DNA of 64,000 nt. Origin: Pseudomaricurvus albidus (GTDB lineage: Bacteria > Pseudomonadota > Gammaproteobacteria > Pseudomonadales > Cellvibrionaceae). Positions 46,922 through 56,551 of the stretch are shown piece after piece; the stretch's first letter is position 1, and the number at the start of each line of letters is the position of its first letter. The notes beneath the pieces are model-generated. The model did no database searches, was not told where the DNA came from, and saw nothing but the letters and a program-made list of their open reading frames with translations. The DNA lies in NCBI RefSeq assembly GCF_018863235.1, contig NZ_JAHKRS010000012.1:1-64000 (forward strand), written 5' to 3'. Position numbers and translations under genes: made by a program.

Positions 46922-46938
46922 ATTTAATTTAATTAAAT
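46922..46938. promoter_or_regulatory. HexR-like operator, distal pgi site
   Basis: ATTTAA-TTTAA-TTAAAT is a 17-bp palindrome identical to the site at 50025-50041 in front of hexR/zwf. It is one of two sites before pgi, centred 51 nt apart. Confidence 0.6.
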
Positions 46939-46972
46939 TTATGGTTGTTTTTTATCAATTTATCAATGTATT

Positions 46973-46989
46973 ATTTAACTCAATTAAAT
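46973..46989. promoter_or_regulatory. HexR-like operator, proximal pgi site
   Basis: ATTTAA-CTCAA-TTAAAT is a 17-bp interrupted palindrome, identical including its spacer to the site at 50077-50093. It is centred 64 nt before the pgi ATG. Confidence 0.6.
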
Positions 46990-47044
46990 TGTATTGAATT
47001 CGCTTGAGTTGGTGAATTGGATTTAGGCAGGAAGTTAGCAGCGT

Positions 47045-48721
47045 ATGTTTGACCCGATGGAGAGGCCTTCGCAGGAGGCAATGTTAGAGGCGTGGGAGGC
47101 ACTCGCACATATCGGCCATGAGCAAGGGAATCTCGATATCCGGGCGCAATTTGAATCTGATCCGGAACGGCTGGCGCGTTTCAGTCGGCAGGCGGCGGGT
47201 TTGACTCTGGATTTCTCTCGCCATTCTGTAACTCCTGAGTCGTGGCGGGGTTTGTTGGCGCTGGCAGCGGCAGCAAAGCTTCCTCAGGCGATACAGCAGA
47301 TGTTGGCTGGCGAGCCAATCAATCATACGGAAGGCAGAAAGGTACTTCATTGCGCTTTGCGTGGTGGGGCTAACAAGTCTCTGGCTGAAAATGAGCTGGT
47401 AGAGAGCGCTCGTCAACGAATGGCCGGGCTGGTTTGCTCAGTGATGACAGGCGAGCGCACAGGTTACAGCGGTGAAGCGTTTACCGATGTGGTCAATATC
47501 GGTATTGGTGGCTCAGATCTGGGGCCGGCCATGGTGAGTGAGGCTCTGACGCCTTACCAACAGCGTCTTAATCTGCACTTTGTTTCCAATGTCGATCCCT
47601 CTCATCTGGTGAATACCTTGAAGGGACTGAATCCGGCGACAACCTTGTTTGTTGTCGCTTCCAAGACTTTTACCACACTTGAGACCTTGTCGAATGCCCG
47701 AGCGGCTCAGGCCTGGTTACAGGCCGCTGCCGGGGCTGACTGCACTTTGTCAGATCATTTTGTTGCGGTGTCTTCCAATGTGGCCAAGGCCGAAGAGTTT
47801 GGGATTCACCAGGAATCCATTTATCCCATGTGGGATTGGGTGGGCGGCCGTTACTCGCTGTGGTCGGCCATCGGTTTACCCATTGCGCTGGCCGTCGGGT
47901 GGGACAATTTTGAGTCTCTGTGTGAAGGGGCTTCGGCGATGGATCAGCATTTTTCATCGGCTTCTGCAGGCGACAATTTACCGGTTATTTTGGCGTTGCT
48001 GGAAATATGGTCGGTCAATGTTTTGGGGGCTCAGAGTCATGCAGTTCTGCCTTACGATCAGAATTTGTCCCAGTTACCGGCTTTTCTGCAGCAGTTGACC
48101 ATGGAGAGCAATGGCAAACGCGTAGACCGGGATGGGCACAGCCTGGAAAGAGCGTCTTGTCCGGTTGTATGGGGGGCGGCGGGAACCAATGGTCAGCACT
48201 CATTTCATCAATTGTTGCATCAGGGGACGCAACCTGTGCCGGTTGATTTTATTGTCCCGATGCAAAGCCATAACCCTCTGGCGGATCAGCACACGCATCT
48301 GGTTACCAATTGCATGGCGCAGGCAAGGGCACTGCTGTACGGCAAATCGCTGGAGCAGGCCACTCAAGAATTGCGTGATGCCGGTTATTCAGAGGATGAG
48401 GTGGTCGCTCTTGCACCGCACAAGGTCCTGCCCGGTAACCGCCCGAGTCTGACCATCTCTTACGACAAAACAACACCCTATACCCTGGGAGCGTTGTTGG
48501 CGCTCTACGAGCATAAGGTCTTTGTCTCCAGTGTGATCTGGCAGTTGAATGCGTTTGACCAGTGGGGGGTTGAGCTGGGTAAGCAAATTGGTGTGGAAAT
48601 CTATCGGGAAATTGAGCAGCGTCGTAAAGGGGAGAGGGGGGCATCCTTCGATCCATCAACGGAAGCTTTGTTGGCTCAACTTCTGAACAGTACGAACAAC
48701 GAAGTTGTGGAAGGTTTTTAA
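47045..48721 (+). CDS. pgi: Glucose-6-phosphate isomerase
   Basis: Interconverts glucose-6-phosphate and fructose-6-phosphate. A 558-residue cytoplasmic enzyme of normal length with the signatures IGIGGSDLGPAMV, VSNVDPSHL, KTFTTLETL, VGGRYSLWSAIGLPIA and, near the end, NAFDQWGVELGK. It sits directly beside hexR and the ED genes and shares their operator pair. In an ED organism it feeds fructose-6-phosphate into glucose-6-phosphate, or runs in the gluconeogenic direction. A strong terminator follows. Confidence 0.97.
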   Translation: MFDPMERPSQEAMLEAWEALAHIGHEQGNLDIRAQFESDPERLARFSRQAAGLTLDFSRHSVTPESWRGLLALAAAAKLPQAIQQMLAGEPINHTEGRKVLHCALRGGANKSLAENELVESARQRMAGLVCSVMTGERTGYSGEAFTDVVNIGIGGSDLGPAMVSEALTPYQQRLNLHFVSNVDPSHLVNTLKGLNPATTLFVVASKTFTTLETLSNARAAQAWLQAAAGADCTLSDHFVAVSSNVAKAEEFGIHQESIYPMWDWVGGRYSLWSAIGLPIALAVGWDNFESLCEGASAMDQHFSSASAGDNLPVILALLEIWSVNVLGAQSHAVLPYDQNLSQLPAFLQQLTMESNGKRVDRDGHSLERASCPVVWGAAGTNGQHSFHQLLHQGTQPVPVDFIVPMQSHNPLADQHTHLVTNCMAQARALLYGKSLEQATQELRDAGYSEDEVVALAPHKVLPGNRPSLTISYDKTTPYTLGALLALYEHKVFVSSVIWQLNAFDQWGVELGKQIGVEIYREIEQRRKGERGASFDPSTEALLAQLLNSTNNEVVEGF

Positions 48722-48782
48722 CGGTTTTTGAAAACAGTGTTCTTGTCTCTGCACTTTTACTTTATGTAAAAATGTGGCTTAT

Positions 48783-48810
48783 GGCGCTTCAAATGGAGCG
48801 CCTTTTTTTT
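48783..48810 (+). terminator. pgi terminator
   Basis: GGCGCT and AGCGCC form the stem core around TTCAAATGG, followed by T8. It lies 61 nt after the stop. The remaining 328-nt gap to hexR holds no credible gene; the minus-strand frame at 48757-49008 has no family resemblance. Confidence 0.85.
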
Positions 48811-49049
48811 GTTTGGCGCGTTTTCGCTTTCCGTGGTATGTCTTTTTTCAACAGATCTATGGGGCGGTTGTGTTGCTTTCAGGGAACAGGGATGCAGTGG
48901 GGATGATCGCCTGATGACAGCAAGGGGTCGGATCACATAATGCGCAGTACCTGTTGCAGGGGGTGGTAAAGCCGCCCGGTGGTAAGTGCCCATGACGCAA
49001 TCGTTCAAATCTCGTTGTCTGGCCAGAGTGTTGAGCGGATTCTGATGCT

Positions 49050-49895
49050 TTATTTACGTTCTGCCTTGGTGTGATCCAGGCTTTCCTTGATTTTCTTCAG
49101 GTGTTCATCAATACCGGGGCTGCGCTTCAGCGCGAGACCGGTTGCCAGAATATCCACAATCGTCAAAATCATGATTCGTGTGGTCATGGGAACATAAATG
49201 GTGGTGTCTTCCAGCTCGCTACCTGAGGTGATGACGATATCGCAGGCGGCAGCCAGAGGGGAGTTGGGTTCTGTGATGGCGATGACCTTGGCTCCGCTTT
49301 GCTTGGCGGTGTGCGCGGTCTCTATAGTAGCGTGGGTACGTCCCGTAAACGAAATAAACAGAATGACACTGTCTTCATTCGCCGCCGCTGCAGCCATACG
49401 TTGTTTCAGGTTATCTTCATAGGCAATTGTGGGGGTGCCCAGGCGAAACAGTTTGTGTTGGGCGTCTTGGGCGATGGATGAACAGCCGCCCATGCCAAAT
49501 ATCTCAATTCTTTTCGCCTTATCGAGGGCGTCGACAGCGGCCTCGATGGTGCTGATATCCAGTTCTTTGCGCAGATATTCCAGGGCTCCCTGATTGGCGC
49601 TGATCAATTTGTTAACGTAAGTATCCGCGTCGTCATCAACGGATACAGAGCGAGTAACATAGGAGGTGTTTTTGGCCAGGCTTTGAGCCAGTTGCACTTT
49701 GAATTCAGGGAATCCTTTGCATCCCAAACCACGACAGAGCCGTGAAATCATTGGGTCGCTGACCTGAGCCTTGCGGGCAATCTCAGCGGTGGTAGCGTGA
49801 ACAGCGGCTTCCGGGTCTGCGAGAATAACTTCTGCAATACGGCGTTCGGACTTACTCAGGTTTTCTAGCTCGTGTCTGAGATGCGTCAATATCAT
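49050..49895 (-). CDS. hexR: RpiR-family regulator HexR
   Basis: A 281-residue regulator with an N-terminal RpiR helix-turn-helix (about residues 1-77, TTAEIARKAQVSDPMISRLCRGLGC in two halves) and a C-terminal SIS sugar-phosphate-binding domain (about 120-255; EIFGMGGCSSIAQDAQHK, then FISFTGRTHATIETA). HexR in Pseudomonas and Shewanella binds palindromes near ED and glycolytic genes and is released by 2-keto-3-deoxy-6-phosphogluconate. Divergent placement from zwf, with matching palindromes there and before pgi, supports the identity. It probably also represses itself. Confidence 0.93.
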   Translation of the reverse strand: MILTHLRHELENLSKSERRIAEVILADPEAAVHATTAEIARKAQVSDPMISRLCRGLGCKGFPEFKVQLAQSLAKNTSYVTRSVSVDDDADTYVNKLISANQGALEYLRKELDISTIEAAVDALDKAKRIEIFGMGGCSSIAQDAQHKLFRLGTPTIAYEDNLKQRMAAAAANEDSVILFISFTGRTHATIETAHTAKQSGAKVIAITEPNSPLAAACDIVITSGSELEDTTIYVPMTTRIMILTIVDILATGLALKRSPGIDEHLKKIKESLDHTKAERK

Positions 49896-50024
49896 GGTTA
49901 TCCCTACAGATATTCGGAAAAGCAGTTATTCGAAATGGCTATGGAAGCCTTTCAATAAAAGTGCAACTTTAACAGCAACCGTTTTCCAGGCGAACTGTTT
50001 TGTTGGCGCCTATTTAACATTAGA

Positions 50025-50041
50025 ATTTAATTTAATTAAAT
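50025..50041. promoter_or_regulatory. HexR-like operator, hexR-proximal site
   Basis: ATTTAA-TTTAA-TTAAAT, a 17-bp palindrome identical to 46922-46938, 130 nt upstream of the hexR start. Confidence 0.6.
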
Positions 50042-50076
50042 AAAATGCATTGTTAGGTGTCATTTATAGGGGTATA

Positions 50077-50093
50077 ATTTAACTCAATTAAAT
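50077..50093. promoter_or_regulatory. HexR-like operator, zwf-proximal site
   Basis: ATTTAA-CTCAA-TTAAAT, identical to 46973-46989, centred 52 nt from the other site of this pair. It lies about 225 nt upstream of the zwf ATG, so the zwf transcript probably has a long leader that contains the small ORF at 50177. Confidence 0.6.
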
Positions 50094-50176
50094 TCAGGCT
50101 TCCAGTTAAAAAGAGGTGTTCCTGATTCTATATTCATAGAAGGGAGTGTTTACCTGGTTCTGGAGGAGTGTTTCGA

Positions 50177-50320
50177 GTGTGTGATTTCTGGTTTGGTTCG
50201 CAGATTGCATTACTTGTTCAGAATAACGGTGGCTGGAATAGCAAAGTGACCTTTGATGGTGCAGATAATAGTGCAAATAACAGGATGGAAGCCAGAAGTA
50301 GCGGGGAGAAAAACGTATGA
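50177..50320 (+). CDS. Candidate 47-residue leader ORF overlapping zwf
   Basis: A GTG-started frame of 47 codons (begins MCDFWFGSQIALLVQ, ends SSGEKNV). GGAGGAG ends 8 nt before the GTG, a strong ribosome site. Its TGA overlaps the zwf ATG (ATGA), the hallmark of translational coupling. No family is recognised, and zwf also has its own GGGGAG. It could be a regulatory leader peptide, a small protein or chance. Conservation in relatives is unknown. Confidence 0.3.
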   Translation: MCDFWFGSQIALLVQNNGGWNSKVTFDGADNSANNRMEARSSGEKNV

Positions 50321-51807
50321 CGCACGACTTTGATATGGTCATTTTTGGTGGTTTGGGCGATTTGTCATTGCGCAAGCTGTTGCCCGCACTGTATCGCTCT
50401 GAAGTGTCCGGACATTTTCCGGAGGGGGCGAGAATTTTCCTGGTGTCGCGCAGAGTGGAATCCCGTGAACAGGAGTTGACCCGTATTCACGAATGGTTAT
50501 CCACACAGTTGAAGTCTGGCGAGTCTCCAGCATCCCATTGGCAAGTGTTTGAAGAACGTTTGCACTTGTGCGCATTGGACGTCACGGAAAACGGCGAAGG
50601 CTGGGCACAACTGGAACAGCCTTTATCCGATATCCCCGAGGGACAAGCGCCAAGGGATCGGGTGTTTTATCTGGCTATGCCTCCCAGCCTCTATGGCACC
50701 ATCTGTGAGCAGTTGAGTGCCCGTAATCTGATTCATGAGGCGTCACGGGTGGTACTGGAAAAACCGCTGGGTTATGACAGAAACACAGCAAACGACATTA
50801 ATACACAGGTGGGTAAATACTTTCCGGAAAACAGTATTTTCCGTATCGATCACTATCTGGGTAAAGAGACGGTTCAAAACCTGTTGGCGTTACGCTTTGC
50901 CAATATCATGTTTGAGCCCTTGTGGAACGGCAATTACATTGATCATGTTCAGATCAGCTTATCGGAAGAGGTAGGGCTGGAAGGGCGTACCGCGTTTTAC
51001 GATCAGGCCGGCGCCATGCGCGACATGATTCAGAACCACTTGTTGCAGTTGCTCTGTCTGGTGGCCATGGAACCTCCGCATAAATTACAGGCCGACAACA
51101 TTCGTACAGAAAAACTCAAGGTGCTTCAGGCTCTGCGTCCCTTAACCGGTTACGAGGTACAGAGCCACACAGTCAGAGGCCAGTACGTTGAAGGCATGAT
51201 GCATGGTAAAGAAGTGCCGGGCTATCTGGATGAGCTGGGTAAAGACAGTCAGACAGAAACGTTTGTGGCCATTAAGGCACACATCGATAACTGGCGCTGG
51301 AGTGGGGTGCCGTTTTACTTCCGCACTGGCAAGCGGTTACGTCAACGCTGTGCCGAGATTGTCATCCAGTTCAAATCACTGACTCACAATGTGTTTGACG
51401 GAACTTCGACACATCTTGCGGCCAACCGTCTGGTTATCCGTCTTCAGCCCGATGAAGGCATTGAAATGACGGTAATGGCCAAAGAGTTGAATCATCTGGA
51501 CATGCGCTTGCAGCAGGTGCCCCTCAATCTTAACTTTGCCGAAACTTTCAGCAATTTCTACAGTGATGCTTATCAGCGTTTGCTATTGAATGTTATCGAT
51601 AACGACCTGAGTCTGTTTGCCCATCGTGACGAGGCCGATCTGGCCTGGGCCTGGGTCGATCCGATCATCAATGCATGGAACACCTCTGGAACACCTGTGC
51701 AGACCTATGAAGCTGGCAGCTGGGGGCCGGATGCCTCGGCAGCACTTTTGCACAGCGACCGACGTGCCTGGCACAACAACGGCGGCAGCAAGCGCAGCAA
51801 GAAATAA
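50317..51807 (+). CDS. zwf: Glucose-6-phosphate 1-dehydrogenase
   Basis: First enzyme of the oxidative ED route, converting glucose-6-phosphate to 6-phosphogluconolactone with NAD(P). A 496-residue cytoplasmic enzyme with the substrate-binding RIDHYLGKE, the catalytic region around [17 protein letters not shown] and FRTGKRL. The N-terminal dinucleotide motif reads [12 protein letters not shown] rather than the common GASGDLA, as in some other members. GGGGAG precedes the ATG. It heads the operon zwf-pgl-edd-eda under the HexR-like operators. Confidence 0.97.
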   Translation: MTHDFDMVIFGGLGDLSLRKLLPALYRSEVSGHFPEGARIFLVSRRVESREQELTRIHEWLSTQLKSGESPASHWQVFEERLHLCALDVTENGEGWAQLEQPLSDIPEGQAPRDRVFYLAMPPSLYGTICEQLSARNLIHEASRVVLEKPLGYDRNTANDINTQVGKYFPENSIFRIDHYLGKETVQNLLALRFANIMFEPLWNGNYIDHVQISLSEEVGLEGRTAFYDQAGAMRDMIQNHLLQLLCLVAMEPPHKLQADNIRTEKLKVLQALRPLTGYEVQSHTVRGQYVEGMMHGKEVPGYLDELGKDSQTETFVAIKAHIDNWRWSGVPFYFRTGKRLRQRCAEIVIQFKSLTHNVFDGTSTHLAANRLVIRLQPDEGIEMTVMAKELNHLDMRLQQVPLNLNFAETFSNFYSDAYQRLLLNVIDNDLSLFAHRDEADLAWAWVDPIINAWNTSGTPVQTYEAGSWGPDASAALLHSDRRAWHNNGGSKRSKK

Positions 51808-51819
51808 CGCGGATTGAAT

Positions 51820-52524
51820 ATGATTAATGAACATCGCTTTGAATCACGAGAAACACTGCTGCAAGCCTTGTATGGTGAAGTGCTGACTTGCCTGGCAACG
51901 GATCTTCAGCAGTCTGGACAGGCTACCGCGTTGTTGTCGGGTGGTTCGACACCGGGTCCTTTGTATGAGCGTTTATCTCAGGCAGAACTGGACTGGACAA
52001 ATGTTTACGTCGCCTTGGTGGATGAGCGCTGGGTAGAGCCGGATCATGCGGCCAGTAATGAAAAGCTGTTACGGCAGACGCTAATGCAACATAACGCTGC
52101 AGAGTGTCAGTTTACTGGTATGAAAAATGCTGCAAATACTCCGTTCGAAGGGCAATCCATCTGCAATGCGCACTATGGTCAATTACCGACACCCTACAGT
52201 GTCTGTTTGTTGGGAATGGGGGGCGATGGCCACACGGCTTCATTATTCCCTCATGCTGAGGGATTGGCTGAAGCACTGAATTCCCAACAAACTTGTGCTG
52301 GAATTCTGGCGAAGCGTTCAGAAGTTACCGGCGAAAATCTGCAGCGTATGACCATGACGCCACATGCTTTGCTCAATTCCCGAAAAATCGTGTTGTTGAT
52401 CACCGGTGAGGACAAATGGGATGTTTATCGTCGAGCCTGTAAAAGTGACGATATTTCTTCCACGCCCGTAAGTGTGTTTTTGCAGCAGACTGACGTAGAT
52501 ATTGATGTGTATTGGGCGCCATAA
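51820..52524 (+). CDS. pgl: 6-phosphogluconolactonase
   Basis: Hydrolyses 6-phosphogluconolactone to 6-phosphogluconate. A DevB-type protein of 234 residues from ATG 51820; a TTG at 51814 would add two residues. Signatures are LSGGSTPGPLYERL, VALVDERWV and LGMGGDGHTASLFPH. It starts 12 nt after zwf with only a weak ribosome site, so coupling to zwf translation is likely. Confidence 0.95.
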   Translation: MINEHRFESRETLLQALYGEVLTCLATDLQQSGQATALLSGGSTPGPLYERLSQAELDWTNVYVALVDERWVEPDHAASNEKLLRQTLMQHNAAECQFTGMKNAANTPFEGQSICNAHYGQLPTPYSVCLLGMGGDGHTASLFPHAEGLAEALNSQQTCAGILAKRSEVTGENLQRMTMTPHALLNSRKIVLLITGEDKWDVYRRACKSDDISSTPVSVFLQQTDVDIDVYWAP

Positions 52525-52571
52525 GGTACCTGACTGCATTATCCGTCGATTAATTTAAGAGGTGTATTCCA

Positions 52572-54422
52572 ATGGCCAAACTGCATGAAGTCTTGCAGCA
52601 GGTAACAGACACAATCATTGAGCGCAGCCACTCAAGTCGCAGTGCTTACCTGAAACGTGTTGATGCAGCGGTTCAAAAAGGCCCTCATCGCGGACAGTTG
52701 GCCTGTGGCAATCTGGCTCACGGGTTTGCGGCTTGTTCAGCGGAAGAAAAAGCCGATCTTACTGCCGATGTGAAATCCAATATTGCGATTGTATCGGCCT
52801 ATAACGATATGTTGTCGGCGCACCAGCCCTTCAAGCACGCGCCGGATCTGATCAAAGACGCTATCTCTGAAGCCGGCGGTGTAGCGCAGTTCGCGGGTGG
52901 TGTGCCAGCGATGTGTGATGGTGTGACTCAGGGCCAGCCCGGCATGGAGTTGTCGCTGTTCAGTCGCGATGTGATCGCCATGTCAACGGCGGTTTCGCTC
53001 AGTCACAATATGTTTGATGGCGCCCTGTATCTTGGTGTGTGTGACAAGATTGTACCGGGCCTGTTAATTGGTGCTCTGACATTTGGTCATCTCCCGGCAG
53101 TGTTTGTTCCGGCAGGTCCAATGACGACCGGCATGTCGAACAAGGAAAAGGTTCGTATTCGTCAACTTTACGCAGAGGGCAAAATTGGTCGTAAAGAGCT
53201 GTTGGACGCTGAATCCAAGTCTTACCATGGCCCCGGTACCTGCACATTTTACGGCACTGCAAACAGCAATCAGATGATGGTTGAAATCATGGGGCTGCAC
53301 TTGCCCGGCAGTTCGTTTATTAATCCCTATACTCCGCTGCGTGATGAATTGACGAAAGCGGCGGCCAGACAGGTTCTTAAATTTACCGCTCAGGGTGAAG
53401 ATTTCCGTCCAGTCGGCCATGTCATCAATGAGAAGGCAATCGTCAATGCCATCGTGGGGCTGTTGGCTACTGGCGGCTCCACGAACCATACCATTCACCT
53501 GATTGCCATTGCCCGGGCTGCGGGTATTAAAATTAACTGGGATGATTTTGATGCACTGTCAAAAGTCATTCCGTTGATGACTCGTATCTATCCCAATGGT
53601 CAGGCGGATATCAATCACTTCCAGGCCGCTGGAGGCATGGGGGTCCTGATCGATAAGTTGTTGCAGGCCGGGTTGTTGCACGAAGATATTATTACCGTCG
53701 GCGACGACCGGGGATTGCAATACTACAACCGCGAGCCTGTGTTACGTGATGGTGCACTGGTGTGGCAGGATTCTCCTGCAGAGCCCCTGGATCGTGATGT
53801 GCTGCGGGGCAGTGATGAACCTTTTGATACTACGGGTGGCCTGCATCTTCTGAAAGGCAATCTGGGCCGAGGTGTGATCAAGGTGTCAGCGGTTCAGCCA
53901 GAGCACCGAGTGGTAGAGGCTCCGGCCATTGTATTTGACGACCAGAATGACATTGTGGCTGCCTTCAAAGCCGGCAAGCTGGAGAAAGATTTTGTGGCCG
54001 TGTTGCGCTATCAAGGGCCAAAAGCCAACGGGATGCCTGAGTTACACAAGTTGACACCTCCTTTGGGAGTTTTACAGGATCGAGGATTCAAAGTGGCGTT
54101 AGTAACGGATGGACGCATGTCCGGTGCATCAGGAAAGGTTCCTGCTGCCATTCATCTGACTCCAGAATGTGCTGCTGGCGGGCCTTTGGCCAAAGTACAG
54201 ACCGGAGACATCATTCGTCTGGATGCCAATGCCGGCACTTTAGAGGTGGTCCTGGATCGGCAAGTGCTGGACAGCCGTATTGCGTTGGCTTCTTCAGAGG
54301 GGAGTCATCACTTTGGTATGGGGCGTGAGTTATTTGGCGGGTTCCGGCATCAAGCCTCTTCCTCTGAGCAGGGTGCCTGCACTCTGTTTAGTGAGTTCGA
54401 TGCAGAAGACAGCAGTATGTAA
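52572..54422 (+). CDS. edd: Phosphogluconate dehydratase
   Basis: Dehydrates 6-phosphogluconate to 2-keto-3-deoxy-6-phosphogluconate, the defining ED step. A 616-residue IlvD/Edd-family iron-sulfur enzyme. Cysteines for the cluster are in [27 protein letters not shown] and [11 protein letters not shown], and the C-terminal half has [11 protein letters not shown] and [19 protein letters not shown] lies before the ATG, 47 nt after pgl. Confidence 0.97.
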   Translation: MAKLHEVLQQVTDTIIERSHSSRSAYLKRVDAAVQKGPHRGQLACGNLAHGFAACSAEEKADLTADVKSNIAIVSAYNDMLSAHQPFKHAPDLIKDAISEAGGVAQFAGGVPAMCDGVTQGQPGMELSLFSRDVIAMSTAVSLSHNMFDGALYLGVCDKIVPGLLIGALTFGHLPAVFVPAGPMTTGMSNKEKVRIRQLYAEGKIGRKELLDAESKSYHGPGTCTFYGTANSNQMMVEIMGLHLPGSSFINPYTPLRDELTKAAARQVLKFTAQGEDFRPVGHVINEKAIVNAIVGLLATGGSTNHTIHLIAIARAAGIKINWDDFDALSKVIPLMTRIYPNGQADINHFQAAGGMGVLIDKLLQAGLLHEDIITVGDDRGLQYYNREPVLRDGALVWQDSPAEPLDRDVLRGSDEPFDTTGGLHLLKGNLGRGVIKVSAVQPEHRVVEAPAIVFDDQNDIVAAFKAGKLEKDFVAVLRYQGPKANGMPELHKLTPPLGVLQDRGFKVALVTDGRMSGASGKVPAAIHLTPECAAGGPLAKVQTGDIIRLDANAGTLEVVLDRQVLDSRIALASSEGSHHFGMGRELFGGFRHQASSSEQGACTLFSEFDAEDSSM

Positions 54423-54477
54423 GTGAATAATTGATAAGACAGTTAATTGAAAATACTCGACAAGAGAATGGAAGTTT

Positions 54478-55107
54478 ATGGCAGTAACCATTAAAGAAAT
54501 TATGGAAACATCCCCGGTTGTTCCGGTGATGGTGATAGAAAATCTGGAAGATGCTGTCCCGCTGGCGAAGGCTTTGGTGCACGGAGGGTTGAAGGTGCTG
54601 GAAATCACATTGCGCACGGCACCTGCACTGGAAGCCATTGCCGCCATCAAAGAATCAGTACCTGATGCGATCGTGGGAGCCGGGACGATCATTAATACGG
54701 AGACCTTACAGGCTTCGCTGGATGCCGGGGCCGAATTTATTGTGACTCCAGGCTCGACACCGGCCATTATTGATGCCGCTCAAGCTTCAGGCGTGCCTAT
54801 ATTACCGGGGGTGAATACACCCAGTGAAGCCATGGTATTGCTGGAAAAAGGTATCACTGCGATGAAGTTTTTCCCAGCGGAGGCGGCGGGTGGTATTCCC
54901 ATGCTGAAATCCATTGCCGGTCCTTTGCCTCAAATTACTTTTTGCCCAACAGGCGGCGTAAACCCTAAAAATGCACCAGATTATCTGGCTTTGCCAAATG
55001 TAGCCTGTGTTGGAGGATCCTGGATGGCTCCAACAGACATGGTCAAGGCCAAAAAGTGGGAAGAGATCAAACAGCTGGCGTCGGAAGCAGCTGCACTTAA
55101 GCAGTAA
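54478..55107 (+). CDS. eda: KDPG aldolase
   Basis: Cleaves 2-keto-3-deoxy-6-phosphogluconate to pyruvate and glyceraldehyde-3-phosphate. A 209-residue class I aldolase with the TIM-barrel motifs GLKVLEITLRT (catalytic glutamate), VGAGTI, FIVTPGSTP and the Schiff-base lysine in AMKFFPAEAAGG. CPTGGVNPKN binds phosphate. It is 55 nt after edd and is the last gene of the ED operon proper. Confidence 0.97.
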   Translation: MAVTIKEIMETSPVVPVMVIENLEDAVPLAKALVHGGLKVLEITLRTAPALEAIAAIKESVPDAIVGAGTIINTETLQASLDAGAEFIVTPGSTPAIIDAAQASGVPILPGVNTPSEAMVLLEKGITAMKFFPAEAAGGIPMLKSIAGPLPQITFCPTGGVNPKNAPDYLALPNVACVGGSWMAPTDMVKAKKWEEIKQLASEAAALKQ

Positions 55108-55157
55108 CGAAATCGCATTTAACAACTGGCTGCGTCAAGACAGCTTTTAAATTACAA

Positions 55158-55175
55158 GAGCCGGTGTAACGGCTC
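55158..55175 (+). other. Small hairpin between eda and gap
   Basis: GAGCCG and CGGCTC pair around GTGTAA. There is no T run. It lies in the 179-nt gap between eda and gap, where no operator of the HexR-like type was found. Confidence 0.35.
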
Positions 55176-55286
55176 ACCCTAGGTTGCCTGGGCAGTATTC
55201 ATCGATCACTAAATGTCGGTGAAGTTGCCCGACAACAGTCCAAGGTGCAAGAGACAAGTACTGTTAACTGGAATAGGGTGATTATT

Positions 55287-56297
55287 ATGACAATTCGTGT
55301 AGCAATTAATGGGTACGGCCGTATAGGTCGCAATGTATTACGGGCACTGTATGAGTCTGGCTATCGCCAGCAGATTCAGATCGTGGCCATCAATGATTTG
55401 GGTGATACTGAGTTCAATGCGCATCTCACCCGTTACGATTCCATTCATGGACGCTTCCCCGGTGAGGTCAGTGTGGATAACCACTCGCTGGTGGTGAATG
55501 GTGATACCATTCAGACATTCAGTGAGCGCGATCCTCACAACCTGCCATGGAAGAGTCTGGCGGTAGATGTGGTGTATGAGTGTACGGGGTTCTTTACCAG
55601 TCGCGACAAAGCCGCTGCGCACATTGAGGCAGGTGCCAAAAAAGTCATCATCTCGGCACCGGCATCGGGCGTGGATGCGACGGTGGTTTACGGTGTGAAC
55701 GATAAGGTTCTGACTTCGGCGAGTCAGATTATTTCTAATGCTTCCTGTACCACTAATTGCCTGGCGCCTGTGGCTAAAGTGCTCAATGATGCGATAGGCA
55801 TCGAACAGGGAGCTATGACTACGATTCACTCCTACACCAATGATCAAAAACTGCACGATGTCTATCACAGTGACATCTATCGTGCCCGTTCAGCCACACA
55901 ATCGATGATTCCCACCAAGACCGGTGCGGCATCCGCAGTAGGGCTGGTTCTGCCTGAGTTGGCAGGTAAGTTGGACGGTATGGCGGTTCGTATTCCTACG
56001 GCCAATGTGTCACTGGTGGATTTTCACTTTATCGCCAAGCGGGAAACATCAGTAGAAGAGATTAATGACACGATTAAAGAGGCAGCCTCGCAAGCTCCAT
56101 TGAAAGGAATTCTGGCGTACAACACTGAGCCTCTGGTGTCAGTAGACTTTAATCATCAGTCTGCATCTTCGAGCTTTGACGCCACCCAAACCCGGGTGAA
56201 TGGGAAAATGGTCAAAGTGATGGCCTGGTACGACAATGAGTGGGGTTTTTCCAATCGGCTGTTGGACAACACACTGGCATTAATGCAGGCTAGTTAG
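55287..56297 (+). CDS. gap: Glyceraldehyde-3-phosphate dehydrogenase, type I
   Basis: Converts glyceraldehyde-3-phosphate to 1,3-bisphosphoglycerate with NAD(P), or the reverse in gluconeogenesis. ATG 55287 gives 336 residues starting with the cofactor motif [12 protein letters not shown]; the longer frame from 55245 is not family-like. Catalytic C154 lies in [12 protein letters not shown]. The INDLGD sequence and placement directly after eda match the gap genes of Pseudomonas-type ED clusters. GGGTG is a modest ribosome site. Confidence 0.97.
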   Translation: MTIRVAINGYGRIGRNVLRALYESGYRQQIQIVAINDLGDTEFNAHLTRYDSIHGRFPGEVSVDNHSLVVNGDTIQTFSERDPHNLPWKSLAVDVVYECTGFFTSRDKAAAHIEAGAKKVIISAPASGVDATVVYGVNDKVLTSASQIISNASCTTNCLAPVAKVLNDAIGIEQGAMTTIHSYTNDQKLHDVYHSDIYRARSATQSMIPTKTGAASAVGLVLPELAGKLDGMAVRIPTANVSLVDFHFIAKRETSVEEINDTIKEAASQAPLKGILAYNTEPLVSVDFNHQSASSSFDATQTRVNGKMVKVMAWYDNEWGFSNRLLDNTLALMQAS

Positions 56298-56551
56298 GTG
56301 TGTTTTGTCATGATTGTGCGTAGCCTGTAATCATCGTGAGTTTCAGAGGGTTGCGCATGGATATGGCGAAATGCACACGGTTTTGATGTTATAGCTAGCG
56401 ATAAAAAGCAAACCTGATGAATCGCAGGAAGGCAAACATTTGAATGCCGGTGCAGGCAAATAGTTATTAGATCTATATTTGTATTCACTCACAGCATCCG
56501 AACCATGTTGTGGCTGATTCGTTATTATCTCTGATTAGGTAAGGATTCATT

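Noticed and set aside
48757-49008. 83-residue minus-strand frame between pgi and hexR
   Set aside because: It overlaps the pgi terminator and lacks a ribosome site and family features.
55108-56551. HexR-like operators before gap and pyk
   Set aside because: I looked for ATTTAA-N5-TTAAAT in both gaps and found none; only scattered half-sites with wrong spacing.
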